Counted from the first letter of the stretch, positions 33,493-42,321 are shown. The stretch: 47,883 nt of DNA from an uncultured Xenococcaceae cyanobacterium (GCA_937996665.1 CALKUU010000069.1:1-47883); one strand, 5' to 3'. The notes: generated by a model not told the origin, from the sequence alone. A program made the numbers and translations.

Positions 33493-34038
33493 ATGAAACA
33501 ATCATCTACCAACGAAAGTGAATCTTTTTCTTTTCCTCAAGCGATCGCTGCGAGTAAAACTCTAATGCAGCAAATGCAAAATAATGACTTAAGCGAATCG
33601 GAAATCGAATCGGCAATCGCCAAAATTGTGCAAAGCAAAGCAGGCGCAAGAGGATTTTTTGTCGCCTACCTTACCGATGACTTACCATTGGCAGATAAAC
33701 CAACTAGCGGTGTTATCAAAGCGCTAAAGGTTGCCCCAGAAGTAGTAGAAGATTTGCTAGTGAAAAACCTAGCCATGTCAGCAGGAATGAAACTAACTCA
33801 TCTTCGCAATCAAGATCCATCGGCGGCAGAAAGCTCAGCAAGAGTTAACGCCAGAACAATTAAACTGATTAAAGAGATCAACTCACAGCAAATCCAACAA
33901 GAACTAGAGGCATTGCAATCTACTATTGTTAAGGGAGAAGGAAATTATCAAGAGTTCCTAACTAAGTGGGGTTACGATCAAGAGCAAAAGGAAGCGATTA
34001 AGGAAGCAGTTAAAATAGCGATCGCCTTAAGCGATTAA
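33493..34038 (+). CDS. Conserved cyanobacterial hypothetical protein
   Basis: 181 residues, soluble and mostly helical. I do not recognise a named domain. Seen: an N-terminal Ser-rich tail, QAIAASKTLMQQMQNN, a central AGARGFFVAYLTDDLPLADKP, and a C-terminal charged helical part ending in KEAVKIAIALSD. The pattern suggests a stand-alone, conserved protein rather than a fragment. It lies 61 bases before the DUF3119 gene on the same strand. Confidence 0.7.
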   Translation: MKQSSTNESESFSFPQAIAASKTLMQQMQNNDLSESEIESAIAKIVQSKAGARGFFVAYLTDDLPLADKPTSGVIKALKVAPEVVEDLLVKNLAMSAGMKLTHLRNQDPSAAESSARVNARTIKLIKEINSQQIQQELEALQSTIVKGEGNYQEFLTKWGYDQEQKEAIKEAVKIAIALSD

Positions 34039-34099
34039 ATCACTTCTCTAACTACTAATTAAGAGCCAATCTGAAATAGATTAAATCTAGATCTAAATA

Positions 34100-34495
34100 A
34101 TGACAAAAGCGGCAACCGAAAAAACAACAGGCACAACAGAAACAATAGAACTCAAACCAAACTTTGCAATTCCAGTTGTTTTGGTCATAGTGGCTATTTC
34201 CCTTTTGCCCTTCTCCAAAATAGGAGCAAGCATTGTTGGTCTATTAGGCTTATTCCTAATGATTCAAACCTTTAGAATAAAGTTGCAATTTACCCAAAAG
34301 GCTCTAGATGTTTACAATGGCAAAAAAATGATTCGCAGCTTTCCTTATGAAGAGTGGAGCAATTGGCGGATTTTTTGGAGCAGGTTGCCAATTTTATTTT
34401 ATTTTCGAGAAGTCAATAGTATCCACTTTTTACCAATTATTTTTGACTCGAAAACTCTACTTAGTTGTCTTGAGAAATACTGTCCCAGAGATTAA
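34100..34495 (+). CDS. DUF3119 family membrane protein
   Basis: 131 residues with a pair of hydrophobic helices (about 24-60) followed by a soluble part. The segment LQFTQKALDVYNGKKMIRSFPYEEWSNWRIFW is typical of the cyanobacterial and plastid DUF3119 family; the fold looks PH-like (YdbT-type), but the role is unknown. It lies 87 bases before the DUF3086 gene on the same strand, an association I believe is conserved in cyanobacteria. Confidence 0.8.
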   Translation: MTKAATEKTTGTTETIELKPNFAIPVVLVIVAISLLPFSKIGASIVGLLGLFLMIQTFRIKLQFTQKALDVYNGKKMIRSFPYEEWSNWRIFWSRLPILFYFREVNSIHFLPIIFDSKTLLSCLEKYCPRD

Positions 34496-34582
34496 GTTGT
34501 TTACTCATCCAAAATCCGTCAGTTATATAGCAATTATATTCGCAGCAACTATAATTTAACTTCTACTGAATTAATAACATCG

Positions 34583-36427
34583 ATGAATTCTGAAAAACCC
34601 CCTAACCAAAGCTCAGATTTTCCTGGTTCCTTTGATCATGAGGAGACAGAAATTAATGTAACCTATGAGGAAATAACTCCAGAGAATGAATTATCGCAGC
34701 AGGATCAAGCTGTAGATAAAAATCAAGTTAGAGACGAATCAAATCAGAATCAAGCAGTAGAATCGGCTGATGATATTTGGCAACAGCAAAACGAAGTAGA
34801 ACAAACTTCTCAAAATGACAGCTTAAATTCAGGTAATTCAAATTTAGAGAATTCATCTTCAACAGAATCGAGAGAGAAAGAGTCAGTACAAATTCCTGTT
34901 CAGGAAGAAGTAAAGATTGATTCTCCGTCAGTAGCTATTGAATCAGAATCTTCCGAGCCAAAACAAAATGAACTAGTGGAATCGGAACCCTCTAACTCTC
35001 AACAGAGGAAGCTTGACGATGACGAAAAATCAAAAGTTGATAATCTTAAAGCCGAAATCCCCGAAGTAAAATCAGCAGATTATTCAGATCCTCAGATGGT
35101 GAACTCTCAGACTGCGCAACCAGTTGACAATAAAGACTTACGAACAAACGAGGTTGAAGTTCCCCCGAGTCAAAAGGATTCGCCTCAAGTCTCAAATGCT
35201 GAACAAAAAGTAGAAGTTACTCGCAAACAACCAGAATTAATTGCCGATAGTTGGCTTAATGAAGGAGAGATTAAAGAGACAAAAACAACAATAGCTAAAG
35301 AACAATCAACCCCAGAAACAATCCCCAGTCAAGATTGGGAAGCACAAAAAGCAGCTTTTCTCGAAGAGATCAAACTACTAAAAATCGAGAAAGAAACCCT
35401 TGCTGCCCAACAAAATCAAGCTCTTACCGAGAGTTTGGGAGTCATGATTGAAGAAGGGACAAGAGAACTAAGAGAACAAAAGAAATATCTTTTGCAAGAC
35501 ATTGAAAAGCTAGAGCGACGCAGAGAAAGAATTAGGATGGAAATGCGAGCTAATTTTGCGGGTGCATCGCAAGATTTAGCAATGCGGGTTCAAGGTTTTA
35601 AAGAGTATTTGGTAGGAAGCTTGCAGGATTTGGCAACCGCAGCAGAACGCCTTGAGCTGTCCAAACCAGAAGAGAAACGAAGACCCCGATCAGAAGATAA
35701 TCGAGACCCCAGAGAAGTTAGAAGACCTAGAGAAGGCAGATTAGCAAGAGAAGAGCGAGAAGCAAGAGAGGGGCGAGAATCGAGAGAAGGAAGAAGACCA
35801 TCAAGAGAAGGTCGGGAATCAAGAGATGGTCGTAGACCCAGAAGTAATTCGGCAGAAATGAGTAATTCACTCCAATTTACTGAACGGTCATTTTCCCAAC
35901 AAACTGGACGCATCCGCCAACTACTAGATCGCTATCGAACTCAGCCTGATTACTATGGCCCTCCTTGGCAATTGCGACGAACTTTTGAATCGATTCATGC
36001 CGATCGAGTTCAACAGTGGTTTTTTGAGCAAGGTGGCAGAGGGTCAGTTAAGGGGATGGGTTCTCGTCTCCAGAATATTTTAGTTGCTTCGGCTGTTACC
36101 TCAGTTCTGTATCAGCTTTATCGCGATCGCTGTCGAGTATTAGTTCTAGTGGATTCTCCCGAACAATTAGGGGAGTGGCGCAGAGGCTTACAAGATTGCC
36201 TAGGCATTTCGCGTAACGATTTTGGTGCCAATCGCGGAGTAGTCTTATTCGAATCGCCAGAAGCATTGATCCAAAGAGCCGAGCGCTTATTAGATGATAA
36301 ATTATTGCCGTTGATCATTATTGATGAAAGTGAGGGTGAAGTTAACATGGGCTTGTTGAGATTCCCTCTCTGGCTTGCTTTTGCTGAGAAACCCCAGACA
36401 TCTAGATCATCAGGCTATCTTTACTAG
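34583..36427 (+). CDS. DUF3086 protein with acidic N-terminus, coiled coil and Arg-rich repeats
   Basis: 614 residues in four parts. Residues 1-245 are low-complexity, Glu/Gln/Ser-rich and probably disordered. Residues ~250-345 form a coiled coil (QKAAFLEEIKLLKIEKETL, then LREQKKYLLQDIEKLERRRERIRMEMR). Residues ~361-425 are an Arg/Glu-rich REGR-type repeat tract. Residues ~430-614 are the conserved C-terminal part (RIRQLLDRYRTQPDYYGPPWQLRRTFESIH and WFFEQGGRGSVKGMGSRLQNILVASAV), the cyanobacterial DUF3086. Function is unknown; automatic annotation sometimes calls it a chromosome-segregation-like ATPase, which I do not see. Confidence 0.85.
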   Translation: MNSEKPPNQSSDFPGSFDHEETEINVTYEEITPENELSQQDQAVDKNQVRDESNQNQAVESADDIWQQQNEVEQTSQNDSLNSGNSNLENSSSTESREKESVQIPVQEEVKIDSPSVAIESESSEPKQNELVESEPSNSQQRKLDDDEKSKVDNLKAEIPEVKSADYSDPQMVNSQTAQPVDNKDLRTNEVEVPPSQKDSPQVSNAEQKVEVTRKQPELIADSWLNEGEIKETKTTIAKEQSTPETIPSQDWEAQKAAFLEEIKLLKIEKETLAAQQNQALTESLGVMIEEGTRELREQKKYLLQDIEKLERRRERIRMEMRANFAGASQDLAMRVQGFKEYLVGSLQDLATAAERLELSKPEEKRRPRSEDNRDPREVRRPREGRLAREEREAREGRESREGRRPSREGRESRDGRRPRSNSAEMSNSLQFTERSFSQQTGRIRQLLDRYRTQPDYYGPPWQLRRTFESIHADRVQQWFFEQGGRGSVKGMGSRLQNILVASAVTSVLYQLYRDRCRVLVLVDSPEQLGEWRRGLQDCLGISRNDFGANRGVVLFESPEALIQRAERLLDDKLLPLIIIDESEGEVNMGLLRFPLWLAFAEKPQTSRSSGYLY

Positions 36428-36573
36428 TAAGGATCTTTAATTAAGGTGCAGATTTTGGGTTAAGTTGGATATTGAAGCAATGTAAGAGCAAAATTTAAAG
36501 TTTGGCATTGCAGACATATCCGCTTAAGACACGGAAATTAAATTTCCACCCAGTACGCACCCTTAGATGACTC

Positions 36574-37224
36574 ATGACCAAAACCCTAGCCTTAAGTTTT
36601 TTATTTTTCTTCGTTGCTTATCTTTTCGGATCGTTTCCCACTGGCTATTTGCTGGGAAAATCTCTACAAAGAATCGATATTCGTGAGCATGGCTCTGGCT
36701 CAACTGGAGCGACTAATGTCTTAAGAACGATGGGAAAAAAGGCTGGGGCAGCAGTTCTCTTGACCGATATTACCAAAGGAGCGATCGCTGTTGCTTTGGT
36801 GCGTTTATATTTTCATTTTTATCCCGAAGTGTTTCCACTTAGCTGGCAACCTTGGCTAATTTTGGTTACGGCTTTGGCTGCAATTTTGGGTCACAGTAAA
36901 TCGGTATGGCTCAATTTTACAGGGGGAAAATCGGTAGCTACAGGAATTGGGGTGGTGTTACTAGTTAATCCTTGGTTAGCGTTGGGGACATTGGCGGCTT
37001 TTGGGATAACTTTTGCCTTTTCTAAAATTGTTTCGCTAAGTTCGATTGCTGGAGCGATCGCGGTAATTCTCCTCGCAATTATTCTCAAGCAACCCTTGCC
37101 CTATCTAATCTTTGCAACCTTAGCAGGGGGTTATGTGATTATTCGTCACCGTAGTAATATTTCGCGGATTTTAGCTGGGGAAGAACCGAAAGTTGGTCAA
37201 AGTCTGCAACAAAAAAATAGTTAG
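36574..37224 (+). CDS. plsY: Glycerol-3-phosphate acyltransferase PlsY
   Basis: 216 residues, about five membrane helices. The PlsY signatures are present: GSFPTGYLLGKSL, HGSGSTGATNVLRTMGKKAG, GHSKSVWLNFTGGKSVATGIGV, and a late SLSSIAGAIA. It transfers the acyl group from acyl-phosphate to glycerol-3-phosphate, the first step of phospholipid and glycolipid synthesis, at the plasma membrane. Start ATG. It follows the DUF3086 gene after 146 bases. Confidence 0.97.
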   Translation: MTKTLALSFLFFFVAYLFGSFPTGYLLGKSLQRIDIREHGSGSTGATNVLRTMGKKAGAAVLLTDITKGAIAVALVRLYFHFYPEVFPLSWQPWLILVTALAAILGHSKSVWLNFTGGKSVATGIGVVLLVNPWLALGTLAAFGITFAFSKIVSLSSIAGAIAVILLAIILKQPLPYLIFATLAGGYVIIRHRSNISRILAGEEPKVGQSLQQKNS

Positions 37225-37359
37225 TTTGCTGATGTTGCTGATTTTAGATATCAAGCACAGGATTTATCTATTGCTCATTGATAATTAATTTTGCTGAATC
37301 TGCTTTCAATACGAGAGAGCTAAAGAACCATGATTTGATTCGGCAATGTCATTTTCCTT

Positions 37360-38181
37360 ATGTACGATAATATTTGTAAGTTTCTTGCTGAAAACTATTC
37401 TCATGACTTTGCTCGTTGGGTTTTTGGTGAGCCGAAAGGTTTCACCACTTTGAGTCCCACCGAATTGTTTGTCGAACCAATTCGAGCTGATGCTTTAATT
37501 CTTCTCCAATCATCTGATGTAGTTCTTCATCTAGAATTCCAAACTCAGCCTGATGAGGCGATTCCTTTTCGGATGGCTGATTATCGACTTCGAGTCCACC
37601 GTCGTTATCCCCTCAAAGATATGCGGCAGTTGGTGATCTATCTCAAGTCAACTGGGTCTCGTTTGGTGCATCAGAATTCATTTAATATTTCTGGGATGAA
37701 TCATGAGTTTGAGGTCATTCGACTTTGGGAACAACCAATAGCAAACTTTTTGGATTTTCCTGGGTTACTTCCTCTCGCTATTTTGGGACGTACTGAGGAT
37801 CGAATCCAAACTTTGCGAGAAATTAGTTCGTTAATCGATAGGATTAAAGATAAGAGAGAGCAAAGTAATATCGCAGCGGCAACTTCTTTGTTGGCTGGTT
37901 TAGTATTGAAGAAGGATGTTATTGGGTCTGTCTTAAGGGAGGAAATTATGCAGGATTCTGTCATTTACCAGGATATTAAAGCCCAAGGAATACAAGAAGG
38001 GGTTCAACAAGGAAAAGTTGATTTGGTTTTGCACTTACTCAAAATTCGTCTTGGCGAGCTGCAATCAGAGGATGAGGTTCGGATTAGTGCCTTGTCTCTT
38101 GAACAATTGGAAGCTTTGGGGGTAGCTATGTTTGATTTCTCTGGTTCTGATGATTTGTTGGCTTGGTTGAATGATAATTAG
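37360..38181 (+). CDS. Rpn-family PD-(D/E)XK nuclease-like protein with DUF4351 tail
   Basis: 273 residues. The N-terminal FLAENYSHDFARWVFG, RADALILLQSSDVVLHLEFQTQPD and FRMADYRLRVHRRYP form the PD-(D/E)XK core of the Rpn/YhgA transposase-like family; the catalytic D ... ExQ is visible. Residues ~218-273 (VDLVLHLLKIRLGELQSE, SLEQLEALGVAMFDFSG) are a DUF4351 domain. Such genes are abundant and mobile in cyanobacteria. Rpn proteins in E. coli promote RecA-independent recombination; some homologs act in defence. The role here is unknown. Confidence 0.9.
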   Translation: MYDNICKFLAENYSHDFARWVFGEPKGFTTLSPTELFVEPIRADALILLQSSDVVLHLEFQTQPDEAIPFRMADYRLRVHRRYPLKDMRQLVIYLKSTGSRLVHQNSFNISGMNHEFEVIRLWEQPIANFLDFPGLLPLAILGRTEDRIQTLREISSLIDRIKDKREQSNIAAATSLLAGLVLKKDVIGSVLREEIMQDSVIYQDIKAQGIQEGVQQGKVDLVLHLLKIRLGELQSEDEVRISALSLEQLEALGVAMFDFSGSDDLLAWLNDN

Positions 38182-38241
38182 TTTCTGCTTATGAATCGAT
38201 GAAATTTCGGCGAAAATCTTTATTTCTAGAGGATTTCATAA

Positions 38242-38355
38242 TTATTCTTCACCAAACCCTTTTTCTTCGGTTTTACCCTTTCGATCTTGTTCTAACGCTT
38301 CTTGAGCCATTTGTTTCAGGATATCGAACTCACTGTCGGGATTTGACGAGAACAA
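38242..38355 (-). pseudogene. Possible gene remnant or small ORF
   Basis: On the minus strand an open stretch encodes SNPDSEFDILKQMAQEALEQ and then a charged tail to a TAA at 38242-38244; a TTG at 38355 could start it. It looks like the C-terminus of a small helical protein such as an antitoxin, but no family is recognised and it may be chance. Confidence 0.2.
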
Positions 38356-38372
38356 GACTGACGAGTGAGTGA

Positions 38373-38681
38373 TTAATTAGGTGGAAGGGTTTTTTGTGGA
38401 TTCCAGGGAGATAGACTTAAAAATTGTTGAACCTTATAATTTTCTCGCAGATAATTAAGCCACGAATTGGCTAACTCTTCTGTTCCTTGAATTACTTCAA
38501 TAATTTCTGTATTTCCATCAAAGAAGGCATGCTCAATAAGCCATATTTGATTTTTCCTTGGTCTACCAATTTTTCCCTCGCTCCAAGTTTTATTGCATTC
38601 TAGACAGCGATATCTAGATGTACCTGCTTTGGTCGCTCCATTAGGTCTATATTTAGTTGATTCGCATCTAGGGCATTTCAT
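38373..38681 (-). CDS. Zinc-ribbon protein, InsA-like N-terminus
   Basis: 102 residues. KCPRCESTKYRPNGATKAGTSRYRCLECNKTW forms a CPxC...CxxC zinc ribbon, of the kind that starts IS1-type InsA proteins. GRPRKN follows and then ~55 residues that do not match a transposase catalytic domain (LIEHAFFDGNTEIIEVIQGTEE). So it is either a small DNA-binding protein or the stump of an insertion-sequence gene. Start ATG. It sits in a patch of small genes and hairpins; no full transposase is near. Confidence 0.55.
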   Translation of the reverse strand: MKCPRCESTKYRPNGATKAGTSRYRCLECNKTWSEGKIGRPRKNQIWLIEHAFFDGNTEIIEVIQGTEELANSWLNYLRENYKVQQFLSLSPWNPQKTLPPN

Positions 38682-38711
38682 GAGATTATGAGAAAGTCGT
38701 CGATCCGCGAG

Positions 38712-38744
38712 GGGTGTTGCCGAGAGACTACGAGGGCATCACCC
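38712..38744. repeat. GC-rich hairpin
   Basis: Arms GGGTGTTGCC (38712-38721) and GGCATCACCC (38735-38744) pair with one mismatch round a 13-base loop. The region from ~38690 to 38744 is far more GC-rich than its surroundings. On the plus strand a T-rich stretch follows. It may be a terminator or the end of a lost mobile element. Confidence 0.5.
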
Positions 38745-38749
38745 AATTT

Positions 38750-39046
38750 TTATTTAATAAAGTGGTTGGTTACGAGATCGGCTACTGCTCCGAGAACGGG
38801 GGAAAGTACCACAACTGATGCAGCAGCAATGATAATGGTTCTAGCAGAGTTACCCTGATCTTTTACTAGCTGAAAGTAGCGATCGTCCCACTTTTCAATC
38901 TTTTTATTTGTTTCTTCTTGCTCTGTCTTTAACTCTTGAACATCTCCATTTAACTTTTGAACATCTCCATTTAACTTCCTAACATCTCCATCTAGTCTAT
39001 TAAGAAGTTCAAGTATTTGGGTTAGCTGATTGTTTTCGTTGTTCAT
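38750..39046 (-). CDS. Small coiled-coil protein with C-terminal membrane helix
   Basis: 98 residues. N-terminal QILELLNRLDGDV is followed by near-perfect heptad repeats (KLNGDVQKLNGDVQEL), a predicted coiled coil to about residue 60, then a hydrophobic segment ARTIIIAAASVVVLSPVLGAVADLV that should span the membrane. The repeats correspond to a 21-base tandem in the DNA. Proteins of this shape are common in cyanobacteria with no known role. The gene stands in a patch of remnants; the ORF is intact. Confidence 0.6.
   Translation of the reverse strand: MNNENNQLTQILELLNRLDGDVRKLNGDVQKLNGDVQELKTEQEETNKKIEKWDDRYFQLVKDQGNSARTIIIAAASVVVLSPVLGAVADLVTNHFIK
38940..39002. repeat. 21-base tandem repeat, three units, inside the coiled-coil gene
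   Basis: Units at 38940-38960, 38961-38981 and 38982-39002, each beginning ACATCTCCAT. The first two differ at three positions near the 3' end; the third has diverged further. Each unit encodes one heptad, so unit gain or loss would lengthen or shorten the coil in frame. Confidence 0.85.
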
Positions 39047-39087
39047 GATGCGAAATGATGATCATGTTTTTGTAGTCTCTACTTATA

Positions 39088-39124
39088 AGAGTGACACACT
39101 TTTTAAGCGAAAGTGTGTCACTCT
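39088..39124. repeat. Long perfect hairpin, 15-bp stem
   Basis: AGAGTGACACACTTT (39088-39102) and AAAGTGTGTCACTCT (39110-39124) are perfectly complementary round a 7-base loop. It lies upstream of the coiled-coil gene start, between genes. It could be a small dispersed repeat, MITE end or RNA structure; it is much stronger than a usual terminator and lacks a T-run. Confidence 0.85.
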
Positions 39125-39188
39125 CAAAACTGCCTTCAGAGTTACGCAATAGCGATCGCGGCTCGCAAACATTTTTCTCTCAACAATT

Positions 39189-39439
39189 ATGAAATTACTC
39201 GATGTCGTTGCTTTAATAGATGATTTACCCGAATTAGGTTTATTTCGAGGTCAGGTGATAACGATGTTGCTTTGATAAACCCCGAAATAATTCAGGATGG
39301 AGAATGGGAAGCATGGTTTTTAAGTCTAGAATTAAGCATAGATAGTGTAGGAGTTTATAGATCGATTTCTTTCCAAAAAATGTTTGAAATATTTGAAATG
39401 GTTGATTCTTGGGGAATTCATGCAGTAGAAGAAGATTAG
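39189..39439 (+). pseudogene. Chimeric remnant: DUF4926-like start joined to SMI1/KNR4-like end
   Basis: The ATG at 39189 opens MKLLDVVALIDDLPELGLFRGQV, which is the start of DUF4926 proteins, but the frame hits TGA at 39273. Overlapping in the next frame from about 39254, GDNDVALINPEIIQDGEWEAW and following residues run to a TAG at 39437-39439 and resemble the C-terminal half of a SMI1/KNR4 (SUKH) immunity-type protein. Neither part is complete. It looks like two gene pieces joined at about 39250. The family assignment of the second part is tentative. Confidence 0.45.
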
Positions 39440-39567
39440 ATTTTTTACTCTTATGTTTTAAGTTAAAAAGTCGAATAAGAGACAACAATCTTTTTAACCC
39501 CAGAAAAAAGTGGGTAGAAAGTATCCACCCACAACAAATAAATTAAAACCCGACAAATTCAGAAATC

Positions 39568-41835
39568 TTAGTTGGCACAAGAAACGCAACCATCACCAGA
39601 CTCTTTAAAATCATCCTTCTGGACAGTGCGAATATAGTAAACAGCCTTACAACCTTCCTGCCAAGCCATCACAACCGTCTCAAAAATGTCGATCGCCTTC
39701 AAACTACGCTCAGGTTGCTCAGGGAAATAAACACCCTGATTGAGGTTAAATAACAACTCCATCGAAATTCCCGTATCGATCCACTGTTGAATCTTGGCAA
39801 CAGCCTTAACCACAGTTTTCTGGTTGAGAGTTTTATTTTCGTGATAGAACCAAAAACAATCCTTGATAAATGGAGGTGCGATCGGCACAAGACCCTTCGC
39901 CCACTTGTCATAAAAGAACTTACTGTAGACAGGCAGAATACTAGCAGTACAACCCTGCACCAAAGAAGAAGAAGTATTAGGCGCGATCGCTGTAATATGT
40001 GAATTGCGAATTCCGTACTTCTGAATATCCGCGGCTAACTCAGGCCAACGCTCTTTGTTGTGAGCATATTTTAAAAACCAGTCAACCGATTTAGAACCAA
40101 TTAACTTACCCTTACTCCACTCACTACCAGCAAAAGCAGCATAAGCACCTCTATCTTTAGCTAGCTCCATCGAAGCTTTGGTACACCAGTAACCAACCTC
40201 TTCAAAGAGAACGCTGATCGCATCAAGGTCTTTGTAAGTCTTATGTTCTTTTGCTAACCAATCAGCCAAGCCCATCGCACCCACACCAATAGTGCGGTAC
40301 TTATCATTATGATTTTTACTCGCAGCAAAAGGAGGCGTAGTGATATCAATAGTGTTATCGAGAATTCGCACCGCCAAACTACTCAGATGAGGCAATTCGT
40401 CTAGAGCAATATTTGCCAAGTTAAGGGAAACCAAATTACAGCAATGTCCCTCAACCCCAGGCTTAACATTGGAAAAACTTTCACAACACAAGTTAACCCC
40501 AGGGATATAACCCTCATGTTTGTTGGGGTTGGCTCTGTTGATAGTGTCTTTAAATGCCAAATAAGGCATTCCTGTTTCTACCTGCGATCGCATAATCTCT
40601 TTAAACAGTTCTCTGGCTTGAACCTTTTTATAGAGAGTAATTTTCTTGCCTAATTCTGCTTCGATCTCGGCATAAGCCCACTCAAACTGATCGCCCCAAA
40701 GCTCGGCCAAGTCGATTCCTAACTTGGTTTTAACTTCGTAAGGATCGATTAATGTCCACTCTTCTTTGGCTTCCACCCGACGCATAAATTCATCGGGAAT
40801 GATTAATTGAGGAAAAACGTCATAGGCTTTACGTCTTTGGTCGCCGTTTTCAGTCTGCATCTCCAGAAACTCGGGGACATCCAAATGCCAGATATCCACC
40901 CCGACAGTTACCGCACCAGCTCTACGTCCGCCTTGGTTAACTGCGATCGCCGTATCATTGAGAAGCTTAACCCAAGGAACAATTCCCCCAGAGGCATTCT
41001 CTTTTCCCATAACCCAACTACCAGTAGCGCGGATTCGAGAAACATTAACCCCGACACCACCACCATTTTTAGAAATGCGAGCAGTGTTAGAAATCTCGGA
41101 GAAAATACTTTCGAGGCTATCGTCCATCGCCACGATAAAACAACTACTCAGAGAACCATTAGGGATTCGCAAATTCGACAAAATAGGTGTAGCTAAAGAA
41201 ATTTTCCGAGAAGCGATCGCCTCATAAAATTGCTTAGCAATGCTAAGGCGATTAGTAGGAGACTCAGTCTGCGCCAACAACAAAGCACAGGTCAAATAAG
41301 CTTCTTGGGGTAACTCGTCGTCAAGCAAGTATCTTTTGGTGAGCAGCACCGCCCCAGCATAGTCATAATCCTTATCCCATTCCTGCTGAAGCCAAGTACC
41401 CGCAATCTTTAATTCTTCAGGTGAATACTTGAGGATAGCTCGGTCATAGCGATCGGCTTCAACTTGAAACTTAACCGTTTGCGCATAATCTTCGTAGCCA
41501 AAACCCCGACTAACCAGAGTATCTTTCCATAAGCTCCAGATATGTAATCTACCTGCTACATATCGCCACTCAGGCTCCTCAGGACTACACATGCTCAAAG
41601 AGCAATCAATCAAATTATCTTGAATTTCTCTGGTGGTAACACCATCTCTCAGCCTAGTCGTTAATCCCGCTTCTAAGGTAATCGGATTAACATCTTGATT
41701 GGCACAAGCCCATTCAACAACATTACGAATCTTCGTAATATCAAGGTTCGTCCTTGAACCATCTCTCCTAATCACCATGATATTTTTATCTGTCGCGGGA
41801 AAGGGAATGTTTGCTAGGGATTTGATTTGCTGCAT
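39568..41835 (-). CDS. nrdA: Ribonucleoside-diphosphate reductase alpha subunit, class I
   Basis: 755 residues. An N-terminal ATP-cone (IMVIRRDGSRTNLDITKI) handles allosteric activity control. The catalytic cysteines and their setting are present: Cys232 in LSSCFIVAMDD, N-x-C-x-E in GVNLCCESF, Cys in HCCNLVSLNLANIAL, and the C-terminal redox pair CVSCAN. PNTSSSLVQGCTASILP is the phosphate-binding region. It makes deoxyribonucleotides in the cytoplasm. Class I needs a radical-generating NrdB subunit; none lies in this window. No partner gene is adjacent, so nrdA is transcribed alone here. Class II is the alternative, but the NLCCESF setting favours class I. Confidence 0.9.
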   Translation of the reverse strand: MQQIKSLANIPFPATDKNIMVIRRDGSRTNLDITKIRNVVEWACANQDVNPITLEAGLTTRLRDGVTTREIQDNLIDCSLSMCSPEEPEWRYVAGRLHIWSLWKDTLVSRGFGYEDYAQTVKFQVEADRYDRAILKYSPEELKIAGTWLQQEWDKDYDYAGAVLLTKRYLLDDELPQEAYLTCALLLAQTESPTNRLSIAKQFYEAIASRKISLATPILSNLRIPNGSLSSCFIVAMDDSLESIFSEISNTARISKNGGGVGVNVSRIRATGSWVMGKENASGGIVPWVKLLNDTAIAVNQGGRRAGAVTVGVDIWHLDVPEFLEMQTENGDQRRKAYDVFPQLIIPDEFMRRVEAKEEWTLIDPYEVKTKLGIDLAELWGDQFEWAYAEIEAELGKKITLYKKVQARELFKEIMRSQVETGMPYLAFKDTINRANPNKHEGYIPGVNLCCESFSNVKPGVEGHCCNLVSLNLANIALDELPHLSSLAVRILDNTIDITTPPFAASKNHNDKYRTIGVGAMGLADWLAKEHKTYKDLDAISVLFEEVGYWCTKASMELAKDRGAYAAFAGSEWSKGKLIGSKSVDWFLKYAHNKERWPELAADIQKYGIRNSHITAIAPNTSSSLVQGCTASILPVYSKFFYDKWAKGLVPIAPPFIKDCFWFYHENKTLNQKTVVKAVAKIQQWIDTGISMELLFNLNQGVYFPEQPERSLKAIDIFETVVMAWQEGCKAVYYIRTVQKDDFKESGDGCVSCAN

Positions 41836-42321
41836 AAAAACTCAAATCTTTGAAATAACGTGATTTATAATATAGCCTAAGATCCACATATTTAGTGCTT
41901 AATTATAAAAAATAAGTCTTTTTTCCTCTACATATAGTTTATTTCCCACATTTAAACAAAAAAAATAATTAAGATTAGGATTCCCCAATTTACAAAAAAT
42001 CGCTAGATTTAAAGCCAAATATGAGCTGACGCCTTCCCAGTTGATCCAGAATAAGTAGATTAGCTCACTTCAACAGCAAATAGATTAAGCTGAAACAAGA
42101 TTCAAAGGTCAAAGTAAGCTGACTTTTCCCTAAGATTCTTGTTAAAGAGAAAAATAATGTAGCGAAATCTAGAATTATTTAGTCCAATAATGTCAAGTAA
42201 TCATGACTATAAAAGACAAAAAAGCTGTATTATCCTCGTGTTTAGGGAGGTCAGGAAGACTCGCAGCTACTATAATTAGGAAATATTTTTTCCATTCAGT
42301 AACAAAATAAACAATTCTTCA
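41836..42321. other. Divergent region, nrdA / pipX
   Basis: About 485 AT-rich bases. Near nrdA, CACATATTTAGTG (about 41888-41900) is an imperfect palindrome with CAC/GTG ends, vaguely like half of an NrdR box. Near pipX, TATAAT (42271-42276) is a good -10 element. No ORF or RNA was recognised. Confidence 0.45.
42271..42276 (+). promoter_or_regulatory. Candidate -10 element for pipX
   Basis: TATAAT 46 bases before the pipX GTG. No clear -35 was found 17 bases upstream. Confidence 0.35.

Noticed and set aside
35590-35913. Minus-strand ORF rich in Leu-Pro-Ser repeats
   Set aside because: It is the antisense reading of the Arg/Glu repeat tract of the DUF3086 gene.
38373-38681. Zinc-ribbon gene considered as part of a complete insertion sequence
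   Set aside because: No catalytic transposase ORF, terminal inverted repeats or target duplication were found around it.
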